DNA of 13,599 nt from Alphaproteobacteria bacterium. GTDB taxonomy: Bacteria > Pseudomonadota > Alphaproteobacteria > UBA6615. Below, one piece after another: positions 1-7,436 of this stretch; the stretch's first letter is position 1; each line of letters opens with the position of its first letter. Made by a program: the position numbers and the translations under genes. The notes below the pieces were generated by a model. That model saw only the letters and a list, made by a program, of their open reading frames with translations, made no database searches and was not told the DNA's origin. The stretch is taken from positions 1 to 13,599 of the forward strand of contig JABDJY010000127.1 in assembly GCA_013003285.1 (NCBI GenBank), in the 5' to 3' direction.

Positions 1-1141
1 GTACATAATCGGGCCGGTCTTCCCGCAGATACTCGACCGGCTTGATGGGGATATGGCTGCCGGGCAGATAACGGCCCTGCTTATAGGGACTGACATCGAC
101 CACATAGGCCAGATCGTCGGGGCCGACGCCGCAGAAATTGAGTAGTGTGTTGCCCTTCGCCGCGGCGCCATAGGCCACGACCCGTTTGTCGTCTTCGCGG
201 GCGCGGGCCAGAAATGCCAGCAAGCCGTCGCGCACCGTGGCGACCCGGTCTTGAAACTGCGCGTAGATGTCGTGGCCGTCGAGCCCGGCGCGGCTTTCCT
301 TGTCGCGAACGATGGCCAACCCGGCGCCGTCGACCTGCAGGGCATTCTCGCGGTGGCAGGCGAAAATGCGCAAGCTGCCGCCATGGGTCGGCAGTTCTTC
401 CACATCGAACAGGCGCAGCCCGTGGGCGGCGAAGACCTGCTCGACCGTCAGCAGCGAGAAATACGAGAAATGCTCATGATAGATGGTGTCGAACTGCACA
501 TCCTCGATGAGCCGCAGGAGATGGGGGAACTCCATGGTGAGAACGCCATCATCTTTCAGCAGCAGCGCCAGGCCGGCGACGAAGTCGTTCAAATCGGGCA
601 CATGGGCCAGCACATTGTTGCCAAGCAGTAGATCGGCGGCGAGGCCCTCGCGGCGCAATTGGCCGGCGAGATCCTGGCCGAAAAACGCGACCCGGGTCGG
701 CACACCGATGGCCTCGGCGGCTGCCGCCACATTGGCGGCGGGTTCCACCCCCAGCACAGGAATATCCGCAGCCACGAAATGCTTTAACAGATAGCCGTCA
801 TTGCTGGCGATCTCGATGACCTGGCTCTGCGGCGTCAAGGCGAAACGCTGCCGCGCCATCTCGGTATAGGCGCGGGCATGCTCGACCCAACTGCTGGCGT
901 AGGACGAGAAATAGGCATAGTCGGAAAATATGGCGTCCGGCGGCACGGCATTTTCGACCTGCACCAGCCGGCAATGTCCACAGACGCGTGCGTGCAAGGG
1001 AAAGACGCGCTCACTGGCGGCGTCTTCGATCGAGGGCAGATAACTATTGGCCAGCGCCATGGCGCCCAGATCGGCGAAGGTCTGGGTCAGCGGTTCGCCG
1101 CAAAAACGGCAATGCGGACTTTGGTGTTCTGACGTGCTCAT
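1..1141 (-). CDS. Sugar C-methyltransferase, class I SAM-dependent (3' end cut by window edge)
   Basis: It probably transfers a methyl group from SAM to a carbon of an NDP-keto-deoxysugar, in the cytoplasm. 380 codons are visible from an ATG and the frame is still open at base 1; relatives are around 410 residues, so roughly 30 are missing. The three-part architecture of the TylC3/TcaB9 family is visible: an N-terminal zinc-binding domain (C11-x2-C14 and C54-x2-C57), a Rossmann methyltransferase core (VIEIASNDG at 108-116), and a C-terminal domain with YGAAAKGNTLLNF at 324-336. The segment Y221-H-E-H224 matches the Tyr/Glu/His catalytic motif described for TcaB9, and GGSLR follows at 254-258. 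The start overlaps the rfbG stop as ATGA, which indicates translational coupling. Family assignment is firm; the exact sugar and carbon position are inferred from context. Confidence 0.93.
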   Translation of the reverse strand, partial: MSTSEHQSPHCRFCGEPLTQTFADLGAMALANSYLPSIEDAASERVFPLHARVCGHCRLVQVENAVPPDAIFSDYAYFSSYASSWVEHARAYTEMARQRFALTPQSQVIEIASNDGYLLKHFVAADIPVLGVEPAANVAAAAEAIGVPTRVAFFGQDLAGQLRREGLAADLLLGNNVLAHVPDLNDFVAGLALLLKDDGVLTMEFPHLLRLIEDVQFDTIYHEHFSYFSLLTVEQVFAAHGLRLFDVEELPTHGGSLRIFACHRENALQVDGAGLAIVRDKESRAGLDGHDIYAQFQDRVATVRDGLLAFLARAREDDKRVVAYGAAAKGNTLLNFCGVGPDDLAYVVDVSPYKQGRYLPGSHIPIKPVEYLREDRPDYV

Positions 1142-2229
1142 GGGGCGGGTATCAGGCCTTGGTAACGGGTGATCTGGTCGAGCGTAACGCCGCGGGCGGG
1201 CTCGCCATTGCCGACCCGGTCGTACCATTCGACGGCCCAGGCGACGCCTTCCCCCTGGGATAGCACAGGCCGCCAGCCCAGGCTTTGCGCGGCCAGTGAC
1301 GGGTCGAGCGCCAGGCTCGCGGCTTCCGGCCGGTGGGCGTCGGCGTCGGTTTGCCAATCGGGCACCGACTGGCCCGCCGCGCGCAGATGGCCGATGGCCT
1401 GATCGACCAGCCAGGCGACGCTGCGCGACTGACCGGCGTCGGGGCCGAAGTTTAACGCCGCCGGCACCGTGCCCTCGCTGTCGCGCACCAGATTTTCGGC
1501 GTAGGCGAGGTAGCCGTGCAGGGGTTCCAAGACGTGCTGCCAGGGCCGTGTTGCTTGAGGGTTGCGCAATTGAACCGGCTCGCCCTTGGCCAGGGCGCGG
1601 AATAAATCGGGCAGGATACGGTCCTCGGCCCAATCGCCGCCGCCGATCACGTTGCCGGCGCGCGCCGTCGCCAGTCGCGGGGCGCGGTTGCGCGATTTAT
1701 AAAGCCCCCGCGACCAGCCATGGCAGATAATTTCCTGCGCCGCTTTCGATGCGCTGTAGGGGTCGTCGCCACCCAGCGGGTCGGTTTCCACGAAGGGCCG
1801 TCCGCTGCCATCGTTGCGATAGCATTTATCGCTGGTCACCACGACGATGGCGCGCAGGCCGGGACAATCGTCGAGGGCATGCAGTAGGTTGGCGGTGCCC
1901 TGCACGTTGGTGGAGAAGGTGGTCTGCGGATCAGTATGGCCACGCCGCACCAGCGACTGGGCCGCCAAATGAAACACCACATCGGGGTCGGCGAAGGCGC
2001 AGCCGATCTTCAAGGCCTCGGGATCGCGAATATCGCCGATGATGGAGCTGAGGCCGTGCCAGTCGGAAATGATCTCGAAGAAATTATGGTCGGGTTCTGG
2101 CGCCAGGGCATAGCCGCAAACTTCGGCGCCCATATGCTCCAGCCATAGGGCCAGCCATAATCCCTTAAAGCCGGTATGACCGGTTATCAGGACCCGCCGT
2201 CCGCGCCAGAAATTATTGCTGTCGGCCAT
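1138..2229 (-). CDS. rfbG: CDP-glucose 4,6-dehydratase
   Basis: It converts CDP-glucose to CDP-4-keto-6-deoxyglucose, the entry step to CDP-linked deoxysugars. The protein has 363 residues, normal for this extended short-chain dehydrogenase family. The NAD-binding motif is the RfbG-type GHTGFKG (17-23). The active site shows TSDKCY (132-137) and Y158-x3-K162. The start at MADSNN is chosen because it places the Rossmann glycine motif near the N-terminus as in homologues. The frame stays open upstream to 2592, but that extension is arginine-rich, overlaps the glycosyltransferase gene and has no homologous look. It begins 2 bp after the glycosyltransferase stop and overlaps the methyltransferase start by 4 bp, so the three are co-translated. 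The partner glucose-1-phosphate cytidylyltransferase (rfbF) is not in the window and may lie beyond the left edge. Confidence 0.95.
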   Translation of the reverse strand: MADSNNFWRGRRVLITGHTGFKGLWLALWLEHMGAEVCGYALAPEPDHNFFEIISDWHGLSSIIGDIRDPEALKIGCAFADPDVVFHLAAQSLVRRGHTDPQTTFSTNVQGTANLLHALDDCPGLRAIVVVTSDKCYRNDGSGRPFVETDPLGGDDPYSASKAAQEIICHGWSRGLYKSRNRAPRLATARAGNVIGGGDWAEDRILPDLFRALAKGEPVQLRNPQATRPWQHVLEPLHGYLAYAENLVRDSEGTVPAALNFGPDAGQSRSVAWLVDQAIGHLRAAGQSVPDWQTDADAHRPEAASLALDPSLAAQSLGWRPVLSQGEGVAWAVEWYDRVGNGEPARGVTLDQITRYQGLIPAP

Positions 2230-2231
2230 CG

Positions 2232-3179
2232 CTAGGGCGCCCCGAGTTCGGGCGGCCGGGCCTCGGACACGGTGCGCGAGGCCGGAACACCGAGCATGTA
2301 TCCCGCGGTGCCGAACAGCCGCGCCAGATCGCGCCATGCCTTGGCCCGGTGCAGGGTAACGCCATTGCCCAATGCCTTCCCCGCGAACCGCAGCAGGTTG
2401 GCGTTGGCCGTACGGCGGCGCGCGGCGCGGCCGCGATACTTCTCTTCGATGTAGAGCCGCGACCAGGCCATGTGCCAGTATTTCTCCCAATAATAATGCG
2501 CGCTGGGGCGCACCGATCCGCCGCCGATATGGCTGACCACCGCGTCGGGCACCAGGATCAAGCTCGACCCGGCGGCGCGCAGGCGCATGCAAAAATCGTC
2601 ATCCTCATAGTACAAAAACAGCCGCGGATCGAAGGGTCCGACCTGGGCGTAGGCCGACATGCGCAACAGGGTGACGGCGCCGGACAGAAACTCGGCGCAG
2701 CAAGGCCCGTTGGGCGGCAATTCGTTGTCGCGGTCGCCATAGGCGCGCCGGTCGAACAGGCCGACATCGTGGCTGAGTTCGACCGCATGATCGGGGCCAA
2801 TCACGGTCGGGCCGAACAGCCCGCCATCGGGATAGGCGTCGGCGGCGTCGACCAGTCGGGCCAGCGCCGCGTCATCGACTACGGCGTCCGGGTTGGTCAG
2901 CAGAGCGAACTCAGTCGCCACTTCGGCCAAGCCCTGACTGGCGCCATTGCCGTAGCCGGCGCCGATCCGGTTGCGCCGGATTTCGCAATCGGGTGCGGTT
3001 TGGGCCACGATGTCGAGCGTGTCGTCGTCGCTGGCATTGTCGACCACGACGATCTTTGCGGCCTTGGCGAGCGGCGCCAGGCATTGCCCGATGACGCCGG
3101 CGCTATGGTGGGTCACGACGACGGCGGAGACCCGTTGCCAGGGGTCTGTGGTGGCGGTGGCGGCGTGTTTGGCGGACAT
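2232..3179 (-). CDS. Glycosyltransferase family 2, rhamnosyltransferase-like
   Basis: This is a 315-residue GT-A fold glycosyltransferase that probably adds a (deoxy)sugar to a lipid-linked glycan at the cytoplasmic face of the inner membrane. Visible family features: the first beta strand with VVVTHHS (20-26), VVVDNAS (44-50) for nucleotide-sugar binding, TNPDAVV (95-101) in the position of the metal-binding DxD-type motif, and the YYEDDDFCMRLRAAG segment (190-204) typical of WbbL-like enzymes, carrying the likely catalytic acidic residues. A basic C-terminal region follows, with no clear transmembrane helix. The frame is open further upstream to 3329, inside the hydrolase gene; I choose the ATG at 3179 because the GT core begins soon after it and it lies 11 bp past the hydrolase stop. 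Its position directly before rfbG suggests the CDP-sugar product may be its donor, which is an inference. Confidence 0.9.
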   Translation of the reverse strand: MSAKHAATATTDPWQRVSAVVVTHHSAGVIGQCLAPLAKAAKIVVVDNASDDDTLDIVAQTAPDCEIRRNRIGAGYGNGASQGLAEVATEFALLTNPDAVVDDAALARLVDAADAYPDGGLFGPTVIGPDHAVELSHDVGLFDRRAYGDRDNELPPNGPCCAEFLSGAVTLLRMSAYAQVGPFDPRLFLYYEDDDFCMRLRAAGSSLILVPDAVVSHIGGGSVRPSAHYYWEKYWHMAWSRLYIEEKYRGRAARRRTANANLLRFAGKALGNGVTLHRAKAWRDLARLFGTAGYMLGVPASRTVSEARPPELGAP

Positions 3180-3190
3180 GGTGGTAATCG

Positions 3191-4060
3191 CTATAGCCCC
3201 ATCAGATCGAGGGCGCGCCGCACCAGGGAGCTGCCGGGCACGGCGAATTCGGCGACCACCGAGAAATGATGCTTCCCCTCGATATCGAGCACCTCTGCCG
3301 CGACACCGTGGTCGCGAAGGTGCGCACAATAGGCGTCGGCCTGACGGTGGAATTCCGCGCTTTCATCGCCGCCGAGGGTGATGGCGGCCGGTCCGGCGAG
3401 TAGCGCGGGCAGGAAAAGGGGCGACAGGGATCGGGCCGTCGCCGCGTCGAGGCCGAGCGGGTCACCAATAGGCGTGTGGCGGATCGGCTCGAGGTCGAAG
3501 ACGCCGCTGATGGGAATGGCGCTCTTGATCAGATCGACTGGCAGATCGTCGCCGAAAGCCGGCCAGTCGGTCGCCGCCATCAGCGCCGTTAAATGTCCGC
3601 CGGCCGAGTGGCCCGAAATATGGATCCGGTCGCGGTCATAGCCATGGTCGCCCGCGTGGCGCCAGAGATAGGCAATTGCGGCGCGCACGCTATCGCAAAG
3701 TTCGCGAAAACCGATACTGGGACACAGCGGATAGCCGATGATCGCCACCGCCGCGCCCGCCGGCACCAGATGCTCGGCGACGAAGGCATAGGGTTTGCGC
3801 TCGTTCCATTGCCAGTAGCCGCCATGGACGAAGATATGCAACGGCGGGTTCAGCGCCGCGGGCAGAAACAGATCGATCTGCTGGGCTTTGTCTGCGCCAT
3901 AGGCGATGTCGAGCGCATTGCGAATGTCCGACGCGCGGACCGCTTCGCTGCGCCGCGCTGCCGCGGCGCCATAGTCGGCAAAGTCGGGCACCATGCCGCG
4001 ATTATTGTACTGGGCGTACAAAGCCGCCGGGTCGTAGCCTTGGTAGACGGGCTGCGCCAT
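3191..4060 (-). CDS. Alpha/beta hydrolase, esterase/arylformamidase-like
   Basis: A 289-residue soluble serine hydrolase. The oxyanion-hole motif is HGGYW (79-83), the nucleophile elbow is GHSAGG (150-155, Ser152), and the likely remaining triad residues are Asp232 in GGDES and a His at 264/265 in KHHFSV. HGGYW plus GHSAGGHL is characteristic of the esterase/lipase branch that includes eukaryotic-type kynurenine formamidase. The N-terminal segment with AQYNNRGMVPDFADY is shared by bacterial members of this branch. The ATG is preceded by a good Shine-Dalgarno (GAGGAAAG). It lies between an MFS exporter gene (30 bp upstream) and a glycosyltransferase (11 bp downstream), so it is probably co-transcribed with both. 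No signal peptide is visible. Substrate is unknown: an ester or amide, possibly an acyl group on the glycan, but nothing in the sequence decides this. Confidence 0.88.
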   Translation of the reverse strand: MAQPVYQGYDPAALYAQYNNRGMVPDFADYGAAAARRSEAVRASDIRNALDIAYGADKAQQIDLFLPAALNPPLHIFVHGGYWQWNERKPYAFVAEHLVPAGAAVAIIGYPLCPSIGFRELCDSVRAAIAYLWRHAGDHGYDRDRIHISGHSAGGHLTALMAATDWPAFGDDLPVDLIKSAIPISGVFDLEPIRHTPIGDPLGLDAATARSLSPLFLPALLAGPAAITLGGDESAEFHRQADAYCAHLRDHGVAAEVLDIEGKHHFSVVAEFAVPGSSLVRRALDLMGL

Positions 4061-4090
4061 TGAAAGTCTTTCCTCAGCCGTTCGGGCGTC

Positions 4091-5302
4091 TTAGGGCCGG
4101 TTCTCGTTCCGTGACCGGACCGCCCAAACGAGTACCAGAAATGCGGTGGTCGAGGCCAGTGTCGTCGCGGTCTGCGAGATGCCGAGATCGACCACATTGA
4201 TGTCGTTAACTTGGGTCAACATAAACGAAATCAGAAACGCCCAGCCCATGTGAACGAAGCCGGTCAGCGCCGAGCCCGCCCCGGCGATCGAGGGCGAGAC
4301 CGAGCTCAAGGACTGACCGTAACAATTAGCGAAGGCCAGGCCGGTACCGAAGTTGGAAATTAAAATGGCGATGAGAATGATAAGCGGTGTGCTGTTGCCG
4401 GTAATGGCGAAGCCAAACTGGATCAGCCCGCCGGTGATCGCGATGCCGCACCCGGTGGCGATGAGGAAGTCGAGTTGAAAATACTTACCTAATATGCCGG
4501 TCAAATAGCTTGCGACCATGAAGGTGCCCGGCACGATCATGACGTAAAAGCCAAACAGCGTGGGGGAGACTTCCATTTGGTTGACCATGATGATCGGCGC
4601 GGCGACGATGAAGGTTTGAAAGGTGCCGGTCAGAAACGAAATCGTCAGGCTATAACCCATGAACCGCCGGTTGCGCGCCAAGGCGCCATAATTGCGCAGC
4701 ATGGCGGGGATATTCGGCGGCCGGCGCATTTCGGGCGGTAACGTTTCGGCAAATCGCGGCAGCGCGGCGATCAGGGCGCTCAACGCCACCAGGCCCGTGG
4801 CGAAAAACGTCGCCCGCCAATCGAACCAGGATACCAGAAAGCCGCCGAGAAACGGCGCGATGGCGGGGCCGACGGCCATGGCCATGCCCATATAGGACAT
4901 GGCAACCGCGGCCGATTTGCCCTCTGAGCCGTCGCGGATGATGGCCCGTCCCACCACGATGGTGGTGCACGCGCCCATGGCCTGGAAGAACCGCCCGACC
5001 AGCAAGATTTCGATATTGAAGGCTAGCCCGCAGGCGATACTGGCGATTGTGAATAATCCCAGGCCGCCCAGAATCACCGGCCTTCTGCCGAACGTATCCG
5101 ATAGGGGACCGGCGACCAGTTGCATCACCGCGAAGGCGCCCAAATAGGCCGGGATGATGAGCTGCACCTGGGTCAGCGAGGTGTCGAGGTCGGCGGCGAT
5201 GTCCACAACGGCCGGCAGATATATCGTCAACGCGAGCTGGCTCGCGAACATCATCAGAAACAGGATGGCCAGCGACGGTGGACGGGGTGTCTTGTCGCTC
5301 AC
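4091..5302 (-). CDS. MFS exporter, Bcr/CflA (DHA1) family
   Basis: A 403-residue proton-driven inner-membrane exporter, of the size and hydrophobicity of 12-helix MFS proteins. The cytoplasmic loop between helices 2 and 3 carries the MFS signature GPLSDTFGRRPV (65-76), and the Bcr/CflA-type segment RFFQAMGA (104-111) followed by GRAIIRD (118-124) is present. Family members export drugs such as bicyclomycin or sulfonamides, or small metabolites such as cysteine; the cargo here is unknown. Translation starts at a GTG whose first base immediately follows the TAA of the panE-like gene, and no Shine-Dalgarno is obvious, so expression probably depends on translational coupling. It is followed 30 bp later by the alpha/beta hydrolase gene with no terminator-like hairpin between them. 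Confidence 0.92.
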   Translation of the reverse strand: MSDKTPRPPSLAILFLMMFASQLALTIYLPAVVDIAADLDTSLTQVQLIIPAYLGAFAVMQLVAGPLSDTFGRRPVILGGLGLFTIASIACGLAFNIEILLVGRFFQAMGACTTIVVGRAIIRDGSEGKSAAVAMSYMGMAMAVGPAIAPFLGGFLVSWFDWRATFFATGLVALSALIAALPRFAETLPPEMRRPPNIPAMLRNYGALARNRRFMGYSLTISFLTGTFQTFIVAAPIIMVNQMEVSPTLFGFYVMIVPGTFMVASYLTGILGKYFQLDFLIATGCGIAITGGLIQFGFAITGNSTPLIILIAILISNFGTGLAFANCYGQSLSSVSPSIAGAGSALTGFVHMGWAFLISFMLTQVNDINVVDLGISQTATTLASTTAFLVLVWAVRSRNENRP

Positions 5303-6277
5303 TTAGTATAGGCCCGCGCAACGGGCTTGCGCGCGCTGCAGGGCGAGCACGATATCGATAGTCGGGGTTGGAATATCGACAAGGCGCCCCAACTCGGCGA
5401 CGACGCCGATCAGCGCATCGATCTCCATGGGGCGACCCTTCTCCAAATCTTGCAGGATCGATGGCTTGAAATCGCCCAACTCGGCGCCGAGATCGACCCG
5501 TGCCTCGGCTGACATGTCCATATGCAGACCGATCTGCCCGCCGATGGCGATGGCTTCCTCCATCATGGCGACGGCGATGGGCCTTGCGTCGCGATCATTG
5601 GCGATGCCGGAAAGAGTCAGTCTGGTCAGGGCCGATATGGGGCCCATGCCCATATTGCCGATCAGCTTGGTCCAGATTTCCTGGTGAATGCGTTCGGTGA
5701 CTCGCCCGGTGAGACCGGCCTCGGTAATCGCCGCGCCAAGCGCTTTTGTACGGGGCATTATGGTGCCATCGGATTCGCCGAGGATGAATAAATCGCCCGC
5801 CGCGTGGCGGATTACGCCAGGTTCGCTGGCCGATGCGCCGGCATGCACGACGCCGCCGATGATGCGCTCCGGCGGTAAGGCAGCCGCCAAGGCGCCGTCA
5901 GGGTCGATGAACTGCAGTTGGCGCCCTTTTAAGGGGCCGTCCAGATGTTGGCAGAACCACCAGGGAATGCCGTTCATGGCCGTAACGACGGCGGTATCGT
6001 CGCCCAAGAGCGGGGCTAGCTTTGGCACCACCGCAGGCAGCGAGGGGGTCTTCAAGGTAATGACGACATAGTCCTGCGGGCCGAAATCGGCCGGGTCGTC
6101 GGAGGCAGCCACCCGAACCAGCGTCTCGCCGCGATGATCGATCAGCTTGGCGCCATTCGCGCGCAGCGCGGCGAGATGGGCGCCGCGCGCGAGTAGACTG
6201 ACATCGTGGCCCGCATCGGCGAGGCGGATGCCCAGAACGCCGCCAATTGCGCCGGCGCCGACGATGCAAATCTTCAA
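5303..6277 (-). CDS. panE: 2-dehydropantoate 2-reductase (ketopantoate reductase) family protein
   Basis: NADPH-dependent reduction of ketopantoate to pantoate (coenzyme A pathway) is the family's defining reaction. The 324-residue protein shows the N-terminal dinucleotide motif GAGAIGG (7-13), the MNGI segment (101-104) where homologues usually have QNG, and a helical C-terminal domain with IWTKLIGN (201-208, catalytic Lys204 and Asn208). FKPSILQDLEKGRPMEID (270-287) is the typical substrate-site stretch. The start is TTG, supported by a strong Shine-Dalgarno (GGAAGGA) six bases upstream and by the glycine motif right at the N-terminus. It abuts the MFS gene with zero spacing. Many proteobacteria carry several PanE-like paralogues acting on other 2-oxo acids, so the fold is certain but the physiological substrate is not. 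Confidence 0.9.
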   Translation of the reverse strand: MKICIVGAGAIGGVLGIRLADAGHDVSLLARGAHLAALRANGAKLIDHRGETLVRVAASDDPADFGPQDYVVITLKTPSLPAVVPKLAPLLGDDTAVVTAMNGIPWWFCQHLDGPLKGRQLQFIDPDGALAAALPPERIIGGVVHAGASASEPGVIRHAAGDLFILGESDGTIMPRTKALGAAITEAGLTGRVTERIHQEIWTKLIGNMGMGPISALTRLTLSGIANDRDARPIAVAMMEEAIAIGGQIGLHMDMSAEARVDLGAELGDFKPSILQDLEKGRPMEIDALIGVVAELGRLVDIPTPTIDIVLALQRAQARCAGLY

Positions 6278-6347
6278 GTTCGGTCCTTCCGCCTGAGCCT
6301 TGGTTTTCTCAACTCTGGCATGAGCCTAGCTCGGGCTTCTATCGAGA

Positions 6348-6701
6348 TTAGAGAAGTTCGAGGATTTGTTCCGGCGGGCGGCCGAGCCGGGCCTTGGCGC
6401 CGGCAACGACAATAGCGCGTTCGATGAGAATCGGGTTTGCAACCATCGCCGCTATAAGCGCGTCGTCGTCCAAGGCCTCGTCGGCGAGATTTAGCTCTTT
6501 ATAAGGTGCTTCCCCTTTGCGCATGAGTTCGCGCGGCGACATGCCAAGCATCGCCAGTAATTCTTTGAGACGGGTCGCATCGGGCGGGGTTTTCAGATAC
6601 TCGATGATCTGCGGCTCAATTCCGCGTTCCTCTAATAATTGTAGGGCCGCGCGCGATTTGCTGCATCGCGGATTGTGATAGATCACGACCGGGTCGCTCA
6701 T
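6348..6701 (-). CDS. arsC: Arsenate reductase, glutaredoxin-dependent ArsC family (YfgD-like)
   Basis: A 117-residue thioredoxin-fold protein of the ArsC family, which reduces arsenate to arsenite using glutaredoxin and glutathione. The active-site loop is HNPRCSKSR (9-17) with catalytic Cys13. Arg61, Arg95 and Arg108 correspond to the anion-binding arginines of plasmid ArsC, and GRPPEQILEL closes the protein as in E. coli YfgD. The usual proline in the ERPIV motif is Ala96. There is no arsB/acr3 or arsR beside it, which fits the chromosomal YfgD-like group, often annotated as arsenate reductase without an arsenic operon. It is the first minus-strand gene of the left block, 70 bp upstream of the panE-like gene; whether they share a transcript is unclear. 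Confidence 0.93.
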   Translation of the reverse strand: MSDPVVIYHNPRCSKSRAALQLLEERGIEPQIIEYLKTPPDATRLKELLAMLGMSPRELMRKGEAPYKELNLADEALDDDALIAAMVANPILIERAIVVAGAKARLGRPPEQILELL

Positions 6702-6836
6702 TTTCGGTACTCCAGCTGGACAATTTCGTTTCTATTCCTTATCGGGCAACGCATTGGCGGTAAACCCCTGGCACGGCGAAGCCGCTTGGGACGGCAAGGA
6801 AATTTTAACCATAATGGCGAATATTAGGCGCTAATT

Positions 6837-6857
6837 CCTATCCGTGAAACGGGTAGG
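6837..6857 (+). promoter_or_regulatory. Leader hairpin upstream of the receiver gene
   Basis: A 9-bp stem (CCTATCCGT / ACGGGTAGG, eight Watson-Crick pairs and one G-U) closed by a GAA triloop ends 29 bases before the receiver gene ATG. It lies in the 185-bp divergent intergenic region (6702-6886), probably in the mRNA leader. The Shine-Dalgarno (AAGGA) is outside the stem. Role unknown: it could affect transcript stability or translation, or terminate upstream transcription weakly. I saw no convincing sigma-70 or EcfG promoter pair elsewhere in this region. Confidence 0.45.
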
Positions 6858-6886
6858 GGAAAATCACTGGCGCAAGGAATATCCAA

Positions 6887-7411
6887 ATGTCTGCTGAACT
6901 CTTGTCTGATTTGACCGTATTGGTCGTCGATGATGAGGAGCCGATCCGTGAACTTATTTGCGGCATTCTCGATAATGTTGGTATTGAGAAAGTCCGCCAG
7001 GCGGCAGATGGCCTCGGCGCATTTCGTGACATGCAGGCGCACAAGCCTGATGCGGTGATTACCGATCTCATGATGAAACCGGTCGATGGTTTGGAGTTTA
7101 CCCGCGCGGTACGCACTGATCCCGATAGCCCGGTTCCCGACGTGCCCATTCTCATGGTCACCGGCCATTGTGAAAAGCACCATGTGGAAGAAGCCCGCGA
7201 TGCGGGTGTGACCGAATTTCTGGCGATGCCGGTGACCGCCAACTCGATCGCCGAGCGTCTGACCTCGGCCATTCAACGTCCGCGGGAATTTGTTCGAGCC
7301 CGCAACTTTGTTGGTCCCGAGCGCCGTCGCCGGCAATTACCGATTGTTGCGAGCGTTGCCCGCCGGGCCAGCGATCATGCGCAAGCTGCGCAGACCGCCG
7401 CCCAGTTTTGA
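6887..7411 (+). CDS. Stand-alone response regulator receiver (REC) protein
   Basis: A 174-residue protein with one CheY-like receiver domain (about 8-130) and a short basic tail; there is no DNA-binding or enzymatic output domain. The acidic pocket is D15/D16, the phosphoacceptor is D60 (ITDLMMKPVDG), and the switch Thr is T92. The usually invariant lysine before the proline (CheY K109) is Met114 in FLAMPVT, one base away from a lysine codon. The tail has RNFVGPERRRRQ (139-150), a GPDRRR-type motif common on small receivers of alphaproteobacteria; its function is unknown to me. The ATG has an AAGGA Shine-Dalgarno. It is the only clear plus-strand gene here and converges with dctM across 25 bp. 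No histidine kinase lies nearby, so its partner must be encoded elsewhere. Confidence 0.92.
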   Translation: MSAELLSDLTVLVVDDEEPIRELICGILDNVGIEKVRQAADGLGAFRDMQAHKPDAVITDLMMKPVDGLEFTRAVRTDPDSPVPDVPILMVTGHCEKHHVEEARDAGVTEFLAMPVTANSIAERLTSAIQRPREFVRARNFVGPERRRRQLPIVASVARRASDHAQAAQTAAQF

Positions 7412-7436
7412 TTAGGCAGTTTGAACCGGTCGTCCG

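Noticed and set aside
2230..2592. In-frame N-terminal extension of the CDP-glucose dehydratase (121 residues)
   Set aside because: Arginine-rich, antisense-like composition, overlaps the glycosyltransferase gene, and the Rossmann motif should lie near the N-terminus as it does from 2229.
2349..3269. Long plus-strand open frame (306 codons) opposite the glycosyltransferase
   Set aside because: Mirror of a GC-rich gene: no recognisable fold or motifs, while the minus strand carries clear GT2 motifs.
3180..3329. In-frame upstream extension of the glycosyltransferase
   Set aside because: Lies inside the alpha/beta hydrolase gene and has low-complexity, arginine-rich composition; the ATG at 3179 fits family length and operon spacing.
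6348..6701. Arsenic-resistance operon
   Set aside because: Only the YfgD-like arsC is present; no arsR, arsB/acr3 or arsH neighbours.
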